This document shows, piece after piece, positions 29,101-40,088 of a stretch of 64,000 nt of DNA. The notes under the pieces were generated by a model that was given only the letters and a program-made list of their open reading frames with translations, was not told the origin of the DNA and made no database searches. The stretch's first letter is position 1. Each line of letters begins with the position of its first letter. A program made the translations under genes and the position numbers. This stretch comes from Embleya scabrispora (GTDB lineage Bacteria > Actinomycetota > Actinomycetes > Streptomycetales > Streptomycetaceae), in the NCBI RefSeq assembly GCF_002024165.1, contig NZ_MWQN01000001.1, positions 2,046,001-2,110,000 of the forward strand, read 5' to 3'.

Positions 29101-31446
29101 ATGATCCGTAGAACAACCGCGTTCGCCACACGTCATCGATGGATGACGATTATCGTCTGGGCGATCGTCGGTCTCGCCCTGACCGCCGTCGGCCAGCCGT
29201 TGATGAACAGCGTCACCGATTCGTCGACCGGCGACTTTCTGCCGAAGAAATACGATTCCGCGGCGGCGATCCAGATCGCCGAGAAGAAGTTCGACGAAAA
29301 GCCCGACCCGAACGCGGTGACCGTGCTCGTGGCCCGCGCGGACGGCGCCAAGCTCGGCCCGCAGGACCAGAAGAAGATCGCCGACACGGCCGCCGGCCTG
29401 TCCGCGAAGCGCATCAAGGCGGAGCCGGAGCAGTTCGCCAAGGACTTCTCCCAGACGCCGCGTTACACGGTCGGTGTGGTCGCGCCCGACGGGACGTTCC
29501 AACTGCTCACCCTGTCGCTGAGCGGCAATGCGAACGACACCGGTCTCCAGGACGTGTATCGGGACGCTCGCGATCTCGCGAAAACCGATTACCAGGCCGC
29601 CGGATTCCGGGTCGGATTCACCGGCGGTATCTCGAGCACGGTCGACAACCTGGACGAGGAAAAGGACACCGAGGCACTCGTCGGCGCGTTGACGATGGGT
29701 CTCATCATCCTGCTGAACGTGGTGGTCTTCCGCAGCATCCTGGCGGCGATCCTGCCGCTGCTCGCGGTGGCGTTGATCGGCGGTGTCGCCACCGGCGCGG
29801 TCGCCGGCAGCGCGAAGCTTTTGGACATCAAGGTCGACCCGTCCGTACCGTCGCTGATCACCGTCGTCCTGCTCGGCATCGTCGTCGACTACTTCCTGTT
29901 CCTGATGTTCCGCTTCCGTGAGGAGTTGCGGGCCAACCCGAAGATGGACAAGCGTGAGGCCGCCGCCAACACCGCCGGCCGGGTGGGCAACGCGATCACC
30001 TGCGCGGCGCTGACCATCGTGGCGGCGTTCGCCACCCTGGGCATCGCCAGCTTCGGCCAGTTCAAGGTGCTCGGCCCGGCCATCGCGGTCTCGGTCCTCG
30101 TCGCCCTGCTCGGCAGCCTCACCCTGCTGCCCGCGCTGCTCGCGGTCACCGGTCGGGCGATGTTCTGGCCGGCGCGGGCCTGGAAGAAGGAGCGTCCGGC
30201 GGGCTTCGCCGCCCGACTGGGCGAGAACATCAGCGCGCGTCCCGTGCGCTACCTGCTCGGCAGCCTGGTCCTGCTCGGCGCGCTCGGCGCCGGCGCGGTC
30301 GGCGTGAAGATGAGCTACGACCAGCACGGTCAGCCCACCACCAACGCCACCAGGACCGCCGACGAGATCTCCCGCTCGCTGCCGGCGGGCGTGTCCGACC
30401 CGCACACCGTCTACGTGCAGACCAAGGCGGGCGGCAAGCTCGACGAGCGTTCGCTCACCGGTCTGACCGGCGCGCTGGGCAAGGTCGAGGGTGTCGGCCA
30501 GGTCGCCAAGCCCGTGCTCAACCCGGACAAGTCGGCCGCCCGGATCGATGTGTTCCTGGCCGCCAAGGCGGACACCCAAAAGGCCCGTGACCTGATCACC
30601 GGCCCGGTCCGCGGCACCATCGCCAAGAACACGCCCGAGGGCTCCGAGGCGCACATCACCGGAACGGCGGCCATCTTCGCCGACGTGGCCACCGCGGTGA
30701 ACAAGGACCTCAAGCTGGTCTTCCCGGTCGCCGCGATCCTGATCGCGCTGATCCTGTTCCTGCTGCTGCGCTCGCTGTTGGCGCCGCTGGTGCTGATGCT
30801 CGCGGTCGGGTTGGGCTTCGTGGCCACGCTCGGCGCGGGGACGCTGGTCTTCCAGCACATGCTCGACCGCCCCGGGGTGAACTTCACCCTGCCGCTGGTG
30901 CTGTTCCTGTTCGTGGTCGCGCTGGGCACCGACTACAACATCCTGATGAGCGACCGGCTCCGGGAGGAGATGGACAAGCCGGGCCCGGCCCGCAAGGCGG
31001 TGGCGGAGGCGGTCCGGCACACCGCGCCGGCGATCGCCACGGCCGGTCTGGTCCTGGCCGGCTCCTTCGCCAGCCTGGCGGCCAGCCCCGCGACCGCCGA
31101 GATCGGCTTCGCCACCGCGGTCGGCATCCTGCTCTCCTCGATGCTGCTCTCCATCGTGCTGGTGCCCTCGATCGCCGCGATCCTGGGCCGGGGCCTGTGG
31201 TGGCCGCGCCGGAGCAACAAAGGGCACGGCGGCGGGGCGGGCGCGCCGACGGCGTACGGCCGGCCGGACGCGGACCGCACGCTCGTGACCGAGCCGCAGA
31301 TGGCCGGTGGGTACGGGCCCGCCCCGTACACCGGACAGCAGCCCTACCCGGGGCAGCAGCCCTACCCGGGGCAGCCGTACCAGGCGCAACAGCCCTACCC
31401 CGGGCAGCCGTACGGGCAGCACCACCGCCCGGACTCCCACGGCTGA
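29101..31446 (+). CDS. MMPL/RND family transporter
   Basis: A 781-residue exporter. ATG 29101 (MIRRTTAFATRHRWMTIIVW) is preceded by GGAGAAGGA. Two repeats of a first helix, large extracellular porter-like domain and five-helix bundle are visible: the first bundle is TMGLIILLNVVVFRSILAAI through LVALLGSLTLLPALLAVTG, the second FPVAAILIALILFLLLRSLL through ATAVGILLSSMLLSIVLVPS. GIVVDYFLFLMFRFREEL and FVVALGTDYNILMSDRLREE are the two signature Asp-Tyr sites of the proton path. It ends in a disordered tail with YPGQQ repeats. Relatives export lipids or antibiotics; the position beside a two-component system suggests stress-controlled export. Confidence 0.95.
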   Translation: MIRRTTAFATRHRWMTIIVWAIVGLALTAVGQPLMNSVTDSSTGDFLPKKYDSAAAIQIAEKKFDEKPDPNAVTVLVARADGAKLGPQDQKKIADTAAGLSAKRIKAEPEQFAKDFSQTPRYTVGVVAPDGTFQLLTLSLSGNANDTGLQDVYRDARDLAKTDYQAAGFRVGFTGGISSTVDNLDEEKDTEALVGALTMGLIILLNVVVFRSILAAILPLLAVALIGGVATGAVAGSAKLLDIKVDPSVPSLITVVLLGIVVDYFLFLMFRFREELRANPKMDKREAAANTAGRVGNAITCAALTIVAAFATLGIASFGQFKVLGPAIAVSVLVALLGSLTLLPALLAVTGRAMFWPARAWKKERPAGFAARLGENISARPVRYLLGSLVLLGALGAGAVGVKMSYDQHGQPTTNATRTADEISRSLPAGVSDPHTVYVQTKAGGKLDERSLTGLTGALGKVEGVGQVAKPVLNPDKSAARIDVFLAAKADTQKARDLITGPVRGTIAKNTPEGSEAHITGTAAIFADVATAVNKDLKLVFPVAAILIALILFLLLRSLLAPLVLMLAVGLGFVATLGAGTLVFQHMLDRPGVNFTLPLVLFLFVVALGTDYNILMSDRLREEMDKPGPARKAVAEAVRHTAPAIATAGLVLAGSFASLAASPATAEIGFATAVGILLSSMLLSIVLVPSIAAILGRGLWWPRRSNKGHGGGAGAPTAYGRPDADRTLVTEPQMAGGYGPAPYTGQQPYPGQQPYPGQPYQAQQPYPGQPYGQHHRPDSHG

Positions 31447-31474
31447 CCGAGCCGACCGAGACACACCACGACCA

Positions 31475-31527
31475 GCAACCCCGGAGGGGGCGGCGCCGGG
31501 ACACCGGCACCGCCCCCTCCGGGTTGC
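31475..31527. terminator. Hairpin between MMPL and second L,D-transpeptidase genes
   Basis: An imperfect 17-bp stem (CCGGAGGGGGCGGCGCC with GGCACCGCCCCCTCCGG, one mismatch), extended by a CAACC/GGTTG arm. It lies 30 bp past the MMPL stop and before the end of the convergent transpeptidase gene, so it can serve both. Confidence 0.75.
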
Positions 31528-31557
31528 GCGCTTCGCGGGTCCGAGCGATCGAACCGA

Positions 31558-32856
31558 TCAGCTCGCCGCCGTCCACGCCGCCCAGTCCATCGCCCAGCCG
31601 CTCCAGCCGTTGTCGGGGTCGACCACCTTCCTGGGCGAGTTGACCACCTCGACCACGTCCCCGATCAGCGACTCCTTGTAGAACCACGCGGCGTTCATGT
31701 TCGGGTCGCCGCCACCCTTGACGTCCTGCAGGCTCACACAGCCGTGGCTGGTGTTCTCCTTGCCGAACGGCAGCGGGTCCGTACGCCAGTAGTTGCCGTG
31801 CACGTAGGTGCCGGTGTTGCTCAGCCGCATGCCGTGCGGGACGTCCTTGATGTCGTACACGCCCTTGGCCAGGCCGACCGTCTGGGAGTCCATGTGCACC
31901 GTGGGCTCCTTGGACATGATCGTCATCTTGCCGTTCCAGGACGGGTTCTCCGCGTCGCCGAGGCTGGCCGGCAGCTTCTTGAGCGGCGCGCCGTCGCGGG
32001 TGATCGTCAAGGTGTGCGCGGTGTGGTCGGCGACGCTGGTCTGCGCGCGGCCGACGGTGAAGGTGACGTCCTTCTTCTGCTTGCCGTAGACGCCCGGGGA
32101 GGTCTGCTTGCCGTCCAGATCCAGGTGCAGGGTCACCTTCGTGCCCGGCTTCCAGTACTTCTCCGGGCGGAAGTCCAGCCGCTGGTTGCCGAACCAGTGG
32201 CCCTCGACCTCGACGGCGGGCTCCGAGGTGACCTTGACCGACCGGTTCACCACCGCCTTGTCCGTGACCTTCCTGGTGAACTCCAGCGAGACGATCATGC
32301 CGACGCCGTACGTCTCGTTCGCGTCGATGTTGAACACGCCGTAGTTGGTGTTCGCCGGGGTGAGCGTGGTGAACGAGGACTGGAGTGCCGACACCAGCCC
32401 GGCCGCGTCGGTCGCGGTCGCGGACACCGCGTACTTGGTGCCGGTCCGCAGGGCCGCCGCGGGCTGCCAACTCGCCCCGTCCGGCGAGATGGTGCCTTCG
32501 ACCGGCTTGCCGCCCTCGGAGCCGGTCACGGTGACCTGCGTCAGCTTCCCGGCGCTCGCGCTCACCTTGAGCGCGCCGTCGGTGGCCACCTCCGTCGCGC
32601 CGTCCTTCGGCAGGATCGTGACCACCGCCTGGGACACCTTGGGAGCGCCGTCCGGAGCCCTGGTCTGAGCGATGGGTGCGACCTTGTCGTCCTTCGTGTC
32701 CTTCCCGTCCTTCTTCCCGTCGCCCCCGCCGCACGCTCCCGCGCCCAGGAGCGCGACGCACACCGCGAGTGCCGGCAGGGCCCTGCGTATCCGCCGTCGC
32801 GAGCGGGGTCTTTGTGCGCTCGCACCGGATGTGGCCCCTGCTGCCGTCGTCGACAT
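31558..32856 (-). CDS. L,D-transpeptidase lipoprotein (second)
   Basis: A 432-residue paralogue of the gene at 15625-16896. It has a Tat-like or long basic N-region (RPRSRRRIRRALPALAV), a lipobox at LLGAGACGGG, a Lys/Asp-rich spacer, two Ig-like domains, and the YkuD catalytic domain with HGNYWRTDPLPFGKENTSHG and catalytic Cys373, followed by the QDVKGGGDPNMN loop. ATG 32856 follows GGGAGATCC. It makes 3-3 peptidoglycan cross-links at the cell surface. It differs from the first copy in the length of the loop after the catalytic Cys. Confidence 0.95.
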   Translation of the reverse strand: MSTTAAGATSGASAQRPRSRRRIRRALPALAVCVALLGAGACGGGDGKKDGKDTKDDKVAPIAQTRAPDGAPKVSQAVVTILPKDGATEVATDGALKVSASAGKLTQVTVTGSEGGKPVEGTISPDGASWQPAAALRTGTKYAVSATATDAAGLVSALQSSFTTLTPANTNYGVFNIDANETYGVGMIVSLEFTRKVTDKAVVNRSVKVTSEPAVEVEGHWFGNQRLDFRPEKYWKPGTKVTLHLDLDGKQTSPGVYGKQKKDVTFTVGRAQTSVADHTAHTLTITRDGAPLKKLPASLGDAENPSWNGKMTIMSKEPTVHMDSQTVGLAKGVYDIKDVPHGMRLSNTGTYVHGNYWRTDPLPFGKENTSHGCVSLQDVKGGGDPNMNAAWFYKESLIGDVVEVVNSPRKVVDPDNGWSGWAMDWAAWTAAS

Positions 32857-32992
32857 GGATCTCCCTAAGTCGCTGCGCTACCAGAAGGGATGACCTCGTC
32901 GCCCACACCCGCTGTTACGGCCCGGGGGTATGAGTTCGATCACCACCCCGGGGCGGAACCGCGGGCGCCTGCCGCCGCCGGCCGAAAAACGC

Positions 32993-33030
32993 CTCGGGCC
33001 CCGCCGTCCCGAAGGACGACGGGGCCCGAG
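32993..33030 (-). terminator. Intrinsic terminator of glgP
   Basis: A 17-bp stem with one mismatch (CTCGGGCCCCGCCGTCC / GGACGACGGGGCCCGAG) and loop CGAA, 15 bp past the glgP stop. On the minus strand it is followed by GCGTTTTTCGG, a five-T run, so it is a classical terminator. Confidence 0.85.
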
Positions 33031-33045
33031 CCCGCGAGCACCGCG

Positions 33046-35658
33046 TCAGCGCAGCGCGATACCCTCCGCGAAGCCCTCGCTCTCCGGTGGGATCGCGATC
33101 AGGCCGAGTTCGGCGGGGCCGGCCAACAGCGGGTGCGTCGGCATGACCCGCACCGTGTAGCCGAACGGCCCGGTCCGGTCCAGCGCGAGCGAACCCTCGT
33201 AGAACCAGCGGCCGTGCTCGTCCCGGCGACCGGCCTTCAGCGGCGCGATCGTGCCGTCCACGATCCGGTCCCCGTCGTCGACCCGGCCGTGCACGACCTG
33301 GACCTCCACGTCGGCGGGGGCGAGTTCGCCGAGCGAGACGAAGACCCGCAGGTTCAGCGTGTTGCCGACCTCGGGGGCGTCCCCTATCCCGCCCGACTCC
33401 ACGTGATCGACCCGCACGCCCGGCCAGGACCGCCGCACGTGCGCCTTCCACTCGGCCAATTCCCGGGCGGCCGACCCGGTGATCGCCCGACCCGACAGCG
33501 CGGCCGGCGCGTAGAGCACGTCGACGTAGTCCTTGACCATCCGGTCCGCCGGCACCTTGGGGCCGAGCGTGGCCAGCGTGTGCCGGACCATTTCCAGCCA
33601 CCGGGTGGGCAGTCCTTCGGGGCCCCGGTCGTAGAACCTGGCCGCGACCGAGTTCTCGATCAGGTCGTAGAGCGCCGCCGCCTCCAGGTCGTCGCGACGA
33701 TCCACGTCGGTGATCCCGTCGGCGGTCGGAATCGCCCACCCGTTCGAGCCGTCGTACCACTCGTCCCACCACCCGTCCAGGATGGACAGGTTCAGGCAGC
33801 CGTTCAGCGCGGCCTTCATCCCGGAGGTGCCACACGCCTCCAGCGGGCGCAACGGGTTGTTCAGCCACACGTCGCACCCGGGGTACAGGTGCTGCGCCAT
33901 CGCGATGTCGTAGTCCGGCAGGAAGACGATCCGGTGCCGGACGTCCTCGCCGTCGGCGAACCGCACCAGGTCCTGGATCAGCCGTTTGCCGCCCTCGTCG
34001 GCCGGGTGCGCCTTGCCCGCGATGACGATCTGCACCGGACGCTCCGGATGCAGCAACATCGAGCGCAGCCGGTCCTGATCCCGCAGCATCAGGGTGAGCC
34101 GCTTGTAGGAGGGCACCCGGCGGGCGAACCCGATGGTCAGCACGTCGGGATCGAGCACCCCCTCGATCCAGCCCAATTCCGCCTCGCCGGCGCCCCGTTG
34201 CCGCCACGACTCGCGCAGCCGCAGCCGCGCCTCGGCGACCAGCTTCGCTCGCAGCGCGCGCCGCAACTCCCACAACGAGCCCGCCGACAGCCGATCGATC
34301 GCCGCCCACGCCGCCGGATCCTCGGCGAGTTCGACGCCCGCCTCGCGTGCGATCAGGTCGGTGACGTCGCCGTCCACCCACGTGGGCGCGTGTACACCGT
34401 TGGTGATCGAGGTAATCGGTACCTCGGTGGTGTCGAAGCCCGGCCACAGGCCGTCGAACATGCCCCGACTGACCCGTCCGTGCAACTTGCTCACGCCGTT
34501 GGCCCGTTGAGCGAGCCGCAAGCCCATCACGGCCATGTTGAACACGCCCGGATCACCATCCGGGTAGGTCTCCGCGCCGAGTGCGAGGACCCGATCCACC
34601 GGAACCCCCGGACACGCGAGGTCGCCGCCGAAATGCCGCTGGATCTGATCGCGACCGAACCGGTCGATGCCGGCCGGCACGGGCGTGTGCGTGGTGAACA
34701 CCGTGCCCGCCCGGGCGGCTTCGAGGGCCGCGTCGAAGTCCAGCCCGTCGGTCCCGGTGAACTCGCGGATGCGCTCGATCCCCAGGAATCCGGCGTGGCC
34801 CTCGTTGGTGTGGAAGACCTCCGGCGCGGGATGACCGGTGATCTCGCAAAAAGCCCGCAAAGCCCGCACCCCGCCGATGCCCAGCAGCATCTCCTGATGC
34901 AAGCGGTGTTCGCTCGTGCCGCCGTACAGCCGGTCGGTCACCTCACGTTCGGCGGGCTCGTTCTCCTCGATGTCGGAGTCGAGCAGGAGCAGCGGCACCC
35001 GACCGACCTGGGCCTTCCAGATCCGCGCGTGCAACTCACCCGTCGGGAGTCCGATGACCACCCGTGCGGGTGCACCGTCGGCACCCCGAAGGAGGGTCAG
35101 TGGCAACTCGTTCGGGTCCAGGAGGGGGTACCGCTCCTGCTGCCAACCGTCTCGGGACAACGACTGTCGGAAGTAGCCGTGGCGGTACAACAATCCGACC
35201 CCGACGATGGGCACGCCCAGGTCGCTGGCGGACTTGAGATGGTCGCCCGCCAGGATGCCCAAACCCCCGCTGTACTGCGGAAGTGCGGCCGTGATGCCGT
35301 ACTCCGGCGAGAAGTACGCGATGGCCGCCGGTGGTGCGGCCAGGCTCGCGCCGGTGCCCGAGAGGGTTTGATACCAGCGAGGTCCGGTCAGGTATTCGTG
35401 CAGGTCTTCGGCTGCGACCCGCAGGCGGGCAAGGAAGCGGCGGTCGTCGGCGAGCGCGCCGAGCTTGTCGTTCGGCACGGTGCCGAGGAGGCGGACCGGG
35501 TCCCGGCCGACCGCCGCCCAGGTGTCCGGGTCGATCGACTCGAACAGGGCGCGGGTCTCCGCGTGCCAGGACCAGCGGAGGTTCATTGCCAGTTCACCCA
35601 GTGGCTCCAGCGGAGCGGGCAGAACCGTACGCACGGTGAATCTGCGGATTGCTCTCAC
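33046..35658 (-). CDS. glgP: Alpha-glucan (glycogen/maltodextrin) phosphorylase
   Basis: Releases glucose-1-phosphate from non-reducing ends of alpha-1,4-glucan. It has 870 residues from GTG 35658. It begins with the DUF3417 domain of the actinobacterial type (LPAPLEPLGELAMNLRWSWH), then the GT35 catalytic core: AYFSPEYGITAALPQYSGGL, GLLYRHGYFRQSL, VFHTNEGHAGFLGIER, and the cofactor motif GTSGMKAALNG with the PLP lysine at 615. It is divergent from glgE; with GlgX it degrades what GlgE and GlgB build. Confidence 0.95.
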   Translation of the reverse strand: MRAIRRFTVRTVLPAPLEPLGELAMNLRWSWHAETRALFESIDPDTWAAVGRDPVRLLGTVPNDKLGALADDRRFLARLRVAAEDLHEYLTGPRWYQTLSGTGASLAAPPAAIAYFSPEYGITAALPQYSGGLGILAGDHLKSASDLGVPIVGVGLLYRHGYFRQSLSRDGWQQERYPLLDPNELPLTLLRGADGAPARVVIGLPTGELHARIWKAQVGRVPLLLLDSDIEENEPAEREVTDRLYGGTSEHRLHQEMLLGIGGVRALRAFCEITGHPAPEVFHTNEGHAGFLGIERIREFTGTDGLDFDAALEAARAGTVFTTHTPVPAGIDRFGRDQIQRHFGGDLACPGVPVDRVLALGAETYPDGDPGVFNMAVMGLRLAQRANGVSKLHGRVSRGMFDGLWPGFDTTEVPITSITNGVHAPTWVDGDVTDLIAREAGVELAEDPAAWAAIDRLSAGSLWELRRALRAKLVAEARLRLRESWRQRGAGEAELGWIEGVLDPDVLTIGFARRVPSYKRLTLMLRDQDRLRSMLLHPERPVQIVIAGKAHPADEGGKRLIQDLVRFADGEDVRHRIVFLPDYDIAMAQHLYPGCDVWLNNPLRPLEACGTSGMKAALNGCLNLSILDGWWDEWYDGSNGWAIPTADGITDVDRRDDLEAAALYDLIENSVAARFYDRGPEGLPTRWLEMVRHTLATLGPKVPADRMVKDYVDVLYAPAALSGRAITGSAARELAEWKAHVRRSWPGVRVDHVESGGIGDAPEVGNTLNLRVFVSLGELAPADVEVQVVHGRVDDGDRIVDGTIAPLKAGRRDEHGRWFYEGSLALDRTGPFGYTVRVMPTHPLLAGPAELGLIAIPPESEGFAEGIALR

Positions 35659-36078
35659 GCTGCGACCCTAGCCGGAAGGCGGCAGAACTTGCGACAGTGG
35701 ATGCGGTGCGCTTGCAAAGCCGGCAAGATCTTGCGGATGGGTCTGGGGGCGTTTTTACACCATATGGACCGTGCCCCGATCGACTTGACGATCGTTGAAC
35801 AGCCGGGTCCTTCCGTCCCGCCGTACCGCGGACACACCAGACATCCACCGTCCACGGTCGCGGGCCGGGCCCCACCCGGTCCCCGCCTGGTGGTCGCGTC
35901 ACGAGCAATGGCCGCCGCGCAGCGGTGAGAGGTGGACCCGAGCGATCCCACCGGTCGCCGCCGGGTCGGTTCGTCGCCACTCCCGGGTCCGGCAATCGGG
36001 GTATCGAGTGGGTTTCCGTACGGGATGCATCGCGCGCGACGCGCACGAAACGCCCGTCCGTGGGTACAGGAGTTCGGC
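35659..36078. promoter_or_regulatory. Divergent glgP/glgE promoter with CTTGC-type operator candidate
   Basis: 420 bp between divergent glucan genes. The perfect palindrome GCAAGATCTTGC at 35723-35734, preceded by CTTGCAAAG at 35711 and CTTGCG at 35688, gives a cluster of CTTGC half-sites. Streptomyces LacI-type maltose regulators (MalR/AglR) bind CTTGCAG-like repeats, so a sugar-responsive operator is plausible. The rest up to the glgE start shows no gene; the glgE ribosome site is CAGGAG before ATG 36079. Confidence 0.5.
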
Positions 36079-38393
36079 ATGACCAGTTCGGCTGGGAAGG
36101 ACCCCGGGGGCGCTCGCGCACCCCGGGCGGGGCAGGTCGCGGCCGACGAGGCCGCGGCACGGAAGACGACCGCCGGAAGGTCGCGGGCCGCACGGGCCGC
36201 AGCCGCGCCGGCCGACACCACCGCGACGTCGACCACCGCGAAGTTCCCGGCGCGCGCCGGGAAATCCGGGCGGACCGAGGGCGCCGCGAACGCCGAGGGC
36301 AACACCTCCGGCGGCAAGGACGGCAGGGACCGCGGCGGCGCCGCCGGCACCGCGGGCGCCGGACGCACCGGCAGATCGACCAAGCCTGCCAAGCCGACCG
36401 CGCCGCGGATCGGGCGGATCCCGATCATCGACGTCGAACCCGTGGTCGACGGCGGCACCCGCCCGGTGCGCGCGATCCCGGGTGAGACGTTCTCCGTCGG
36501 CGCCACGGTCTTCCGCGAGGGCCACGACGCGGTGGCCGCGGGCGTCGTGTTGCGCGACCCGCGCGGCCGGGCCGGCGCGCTCACCCCGATGGTGCCGGGC
36601 ACCCCCGGAACCGACCGGATGCACGCGACGATCACCCCGACCGCCGAGGGGCTGTGGTCCTACGCGGTCGAGGCGTGGGGCGACCCGATCGCGACCTGGC
36701 GACACGCCGCCGGGATCAAGATCCCGGCGGGTCTGGAGGTCGGACTCGTCCTGGAGGAGGGCGCGCAACTCCTGGAGCGGGCCGCCGCCGGGGTGCCGAA
36801 GAAGGACGGCCGGCGGGCGGTCGTGCTGGCCGCGGTGGACGCGCTGCGGGACGAGACGCGCACACCCGCCGAACGGCTGGCCGCCGCGCGCTCGGCCGAC
36901 CTGGACGAGGTGCTGGCCCGGCATCCGCTGCGCGAGTTGGTCACCTCCTCGGCCCGCTATCCGCTGCGGGTCGAGCGCGAACGCGCGCTGTACGGCGCCT
37001 GGTACGAGTTCTTCCCCCGTTCCGAGGGCGCGGTGGTGGACCCCACCGGCGTCCGCCCCCCGCGCAGCGGCACCTTCCGCACCGCGATGGACCGGCTGCC
37101 GCAGGTCGCGGCGATGGGCTTCGACGTGGTGTACCTGCCGCCGATCCACCCGATCGGCACCGCCTTCCGCAAGGGCCCCAACAACACCCTCGTGGCCGGC
37201 GAGCACGATCCCGGCTCGCCGTGGGGCATCGGCTCGCCCGAGGGCGGGCACGATGCGATCCACCCGGACCTGGGCACGATCGAGGACTTCGACGCGTTCG
37301 TGGCCCGGGCCCGCGAGTTGCGGATGGAGGTCGCCCTCGACTTCGCGCTCCAGGTCTCCCCCGACCACCCGTGGGTGGAGAAGCACCCCGAGTGGTTCCG
37401 GCACCGCGCCGACGGAACCATCGCCTTCGCGGAGAACCCGCCGAAGAAGTACCAGGACATCTACCCGATCGACTTCGACACCGACTACGACGGTCTGGTC
37501 GAGGAGACGCTGCGGGTGTTGCGGCACTGGATGGCGCACGGCGTGCGGATCTTCCGGGTGGACAACCCGCACACCAAGCCGGTGATGTTCTGGGAGCAGG
37601 TGATCGCCACGATCAACGCGAGCGATCCCGACGTGCTGTTCCTGGCCGAGGCGTTCACCCGACCGGCGATGATGCGCACCCTGGCCAAGGTCGGCTTCCA
37701 GCAGTCGTACACGTACTTCACCTGGCGCAACGGCAAGGACGAGCTTCAGGAATACCTGACCGAGTTGACCACCGGTGAGGCGTCCGCCTACATGCGGCCC
37801 AACTTCTTCGTGAACACGCCCGACATCCTGCACGCCTATCTGCAGTACGGCGGTCCGGCCGCGTTCAAGGTCCGCGCCCTGCTCGCCGCCACGCTCTCCC
37901 CCACGTGGGGCGTCTACGCGGGTTTCGAGCTGTACGAGCACGTCGCCGTCAAGGCGGGCAGCGAGGAGTACCACGACTCGGAGAAGTATCAACTGCGCCC
38001 GCGCGACTGGGCCGGCGCCGAACGCGAAGGGCGCTCGCTGGCGCCGTACATCACCACGCTCAACCGCGTGCGCCGCCGGCACCCGAGCCTGCAACGTCTA
38101 CGAAACCTGACGTTCCATCACGTGGACGACGATGCGGTCATGGCCTTCTCCAAGCGCACCCGGGTGGGTGACGTCGACGACCTGGTCCTGGTCGTGGTGA
38201 ACCTCGATCCGCACCACACCCACGAGGCGACGGTCCACCTGGACCTGCCCGCCCTCGGCCTGGACTGGCAGGACACCTTCGCGGTGCACGACGAATTCAC
38301 CGGAGCCGGTTACCGCTGGGGTCGGCACAACTACGTGCGTCTCGATCCCGCGCACGAGCCCGCGCATCTCTTCTCGGTCCGGAGGAACAGCCC

Positions 38394-38397
<4 letters not shown>
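36079..38397 (+). CDS. glgE: Maltosyltransferase GlgE
   Basis: Adds maltose from alpha-maltose-1-phosphate to the end of alpha-1,4-glucan (GH13_3). I choose ATG 36079, behind CAGGAG; earlier starts in the same frame lack a good ribosome site. The protein has 772 residues: an Ala/Thr/Lys-rich tail of about 101 residues, then the catalytic part beginning [17 protein letters not shown]. Nucleophile Asp495 is in [10 protein letters not shown], acid/base Glu524 in [10 protein letters not shown]; their spacing (29) equals Asp394/Glu423 of S. coelicolor GlgE1, so the tail explains the offset of 101. [20 protein letters not shown] is the typical substrate loop. It heads an operon with treS, pep2 and glgB. 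Confidence 0.96.

Positions 38398-40084
<1,687 letters not shown>

Positions 40085-40088
<4 letters not shown>

Noticed and set aside
35932-36078. Longer GlgE from GTG 35932
   Set aside because: The extra 49 residues lack a good ribosome site and are Arg-rich without pattern; ATG 36079 has CAGGAG at proper spacing.
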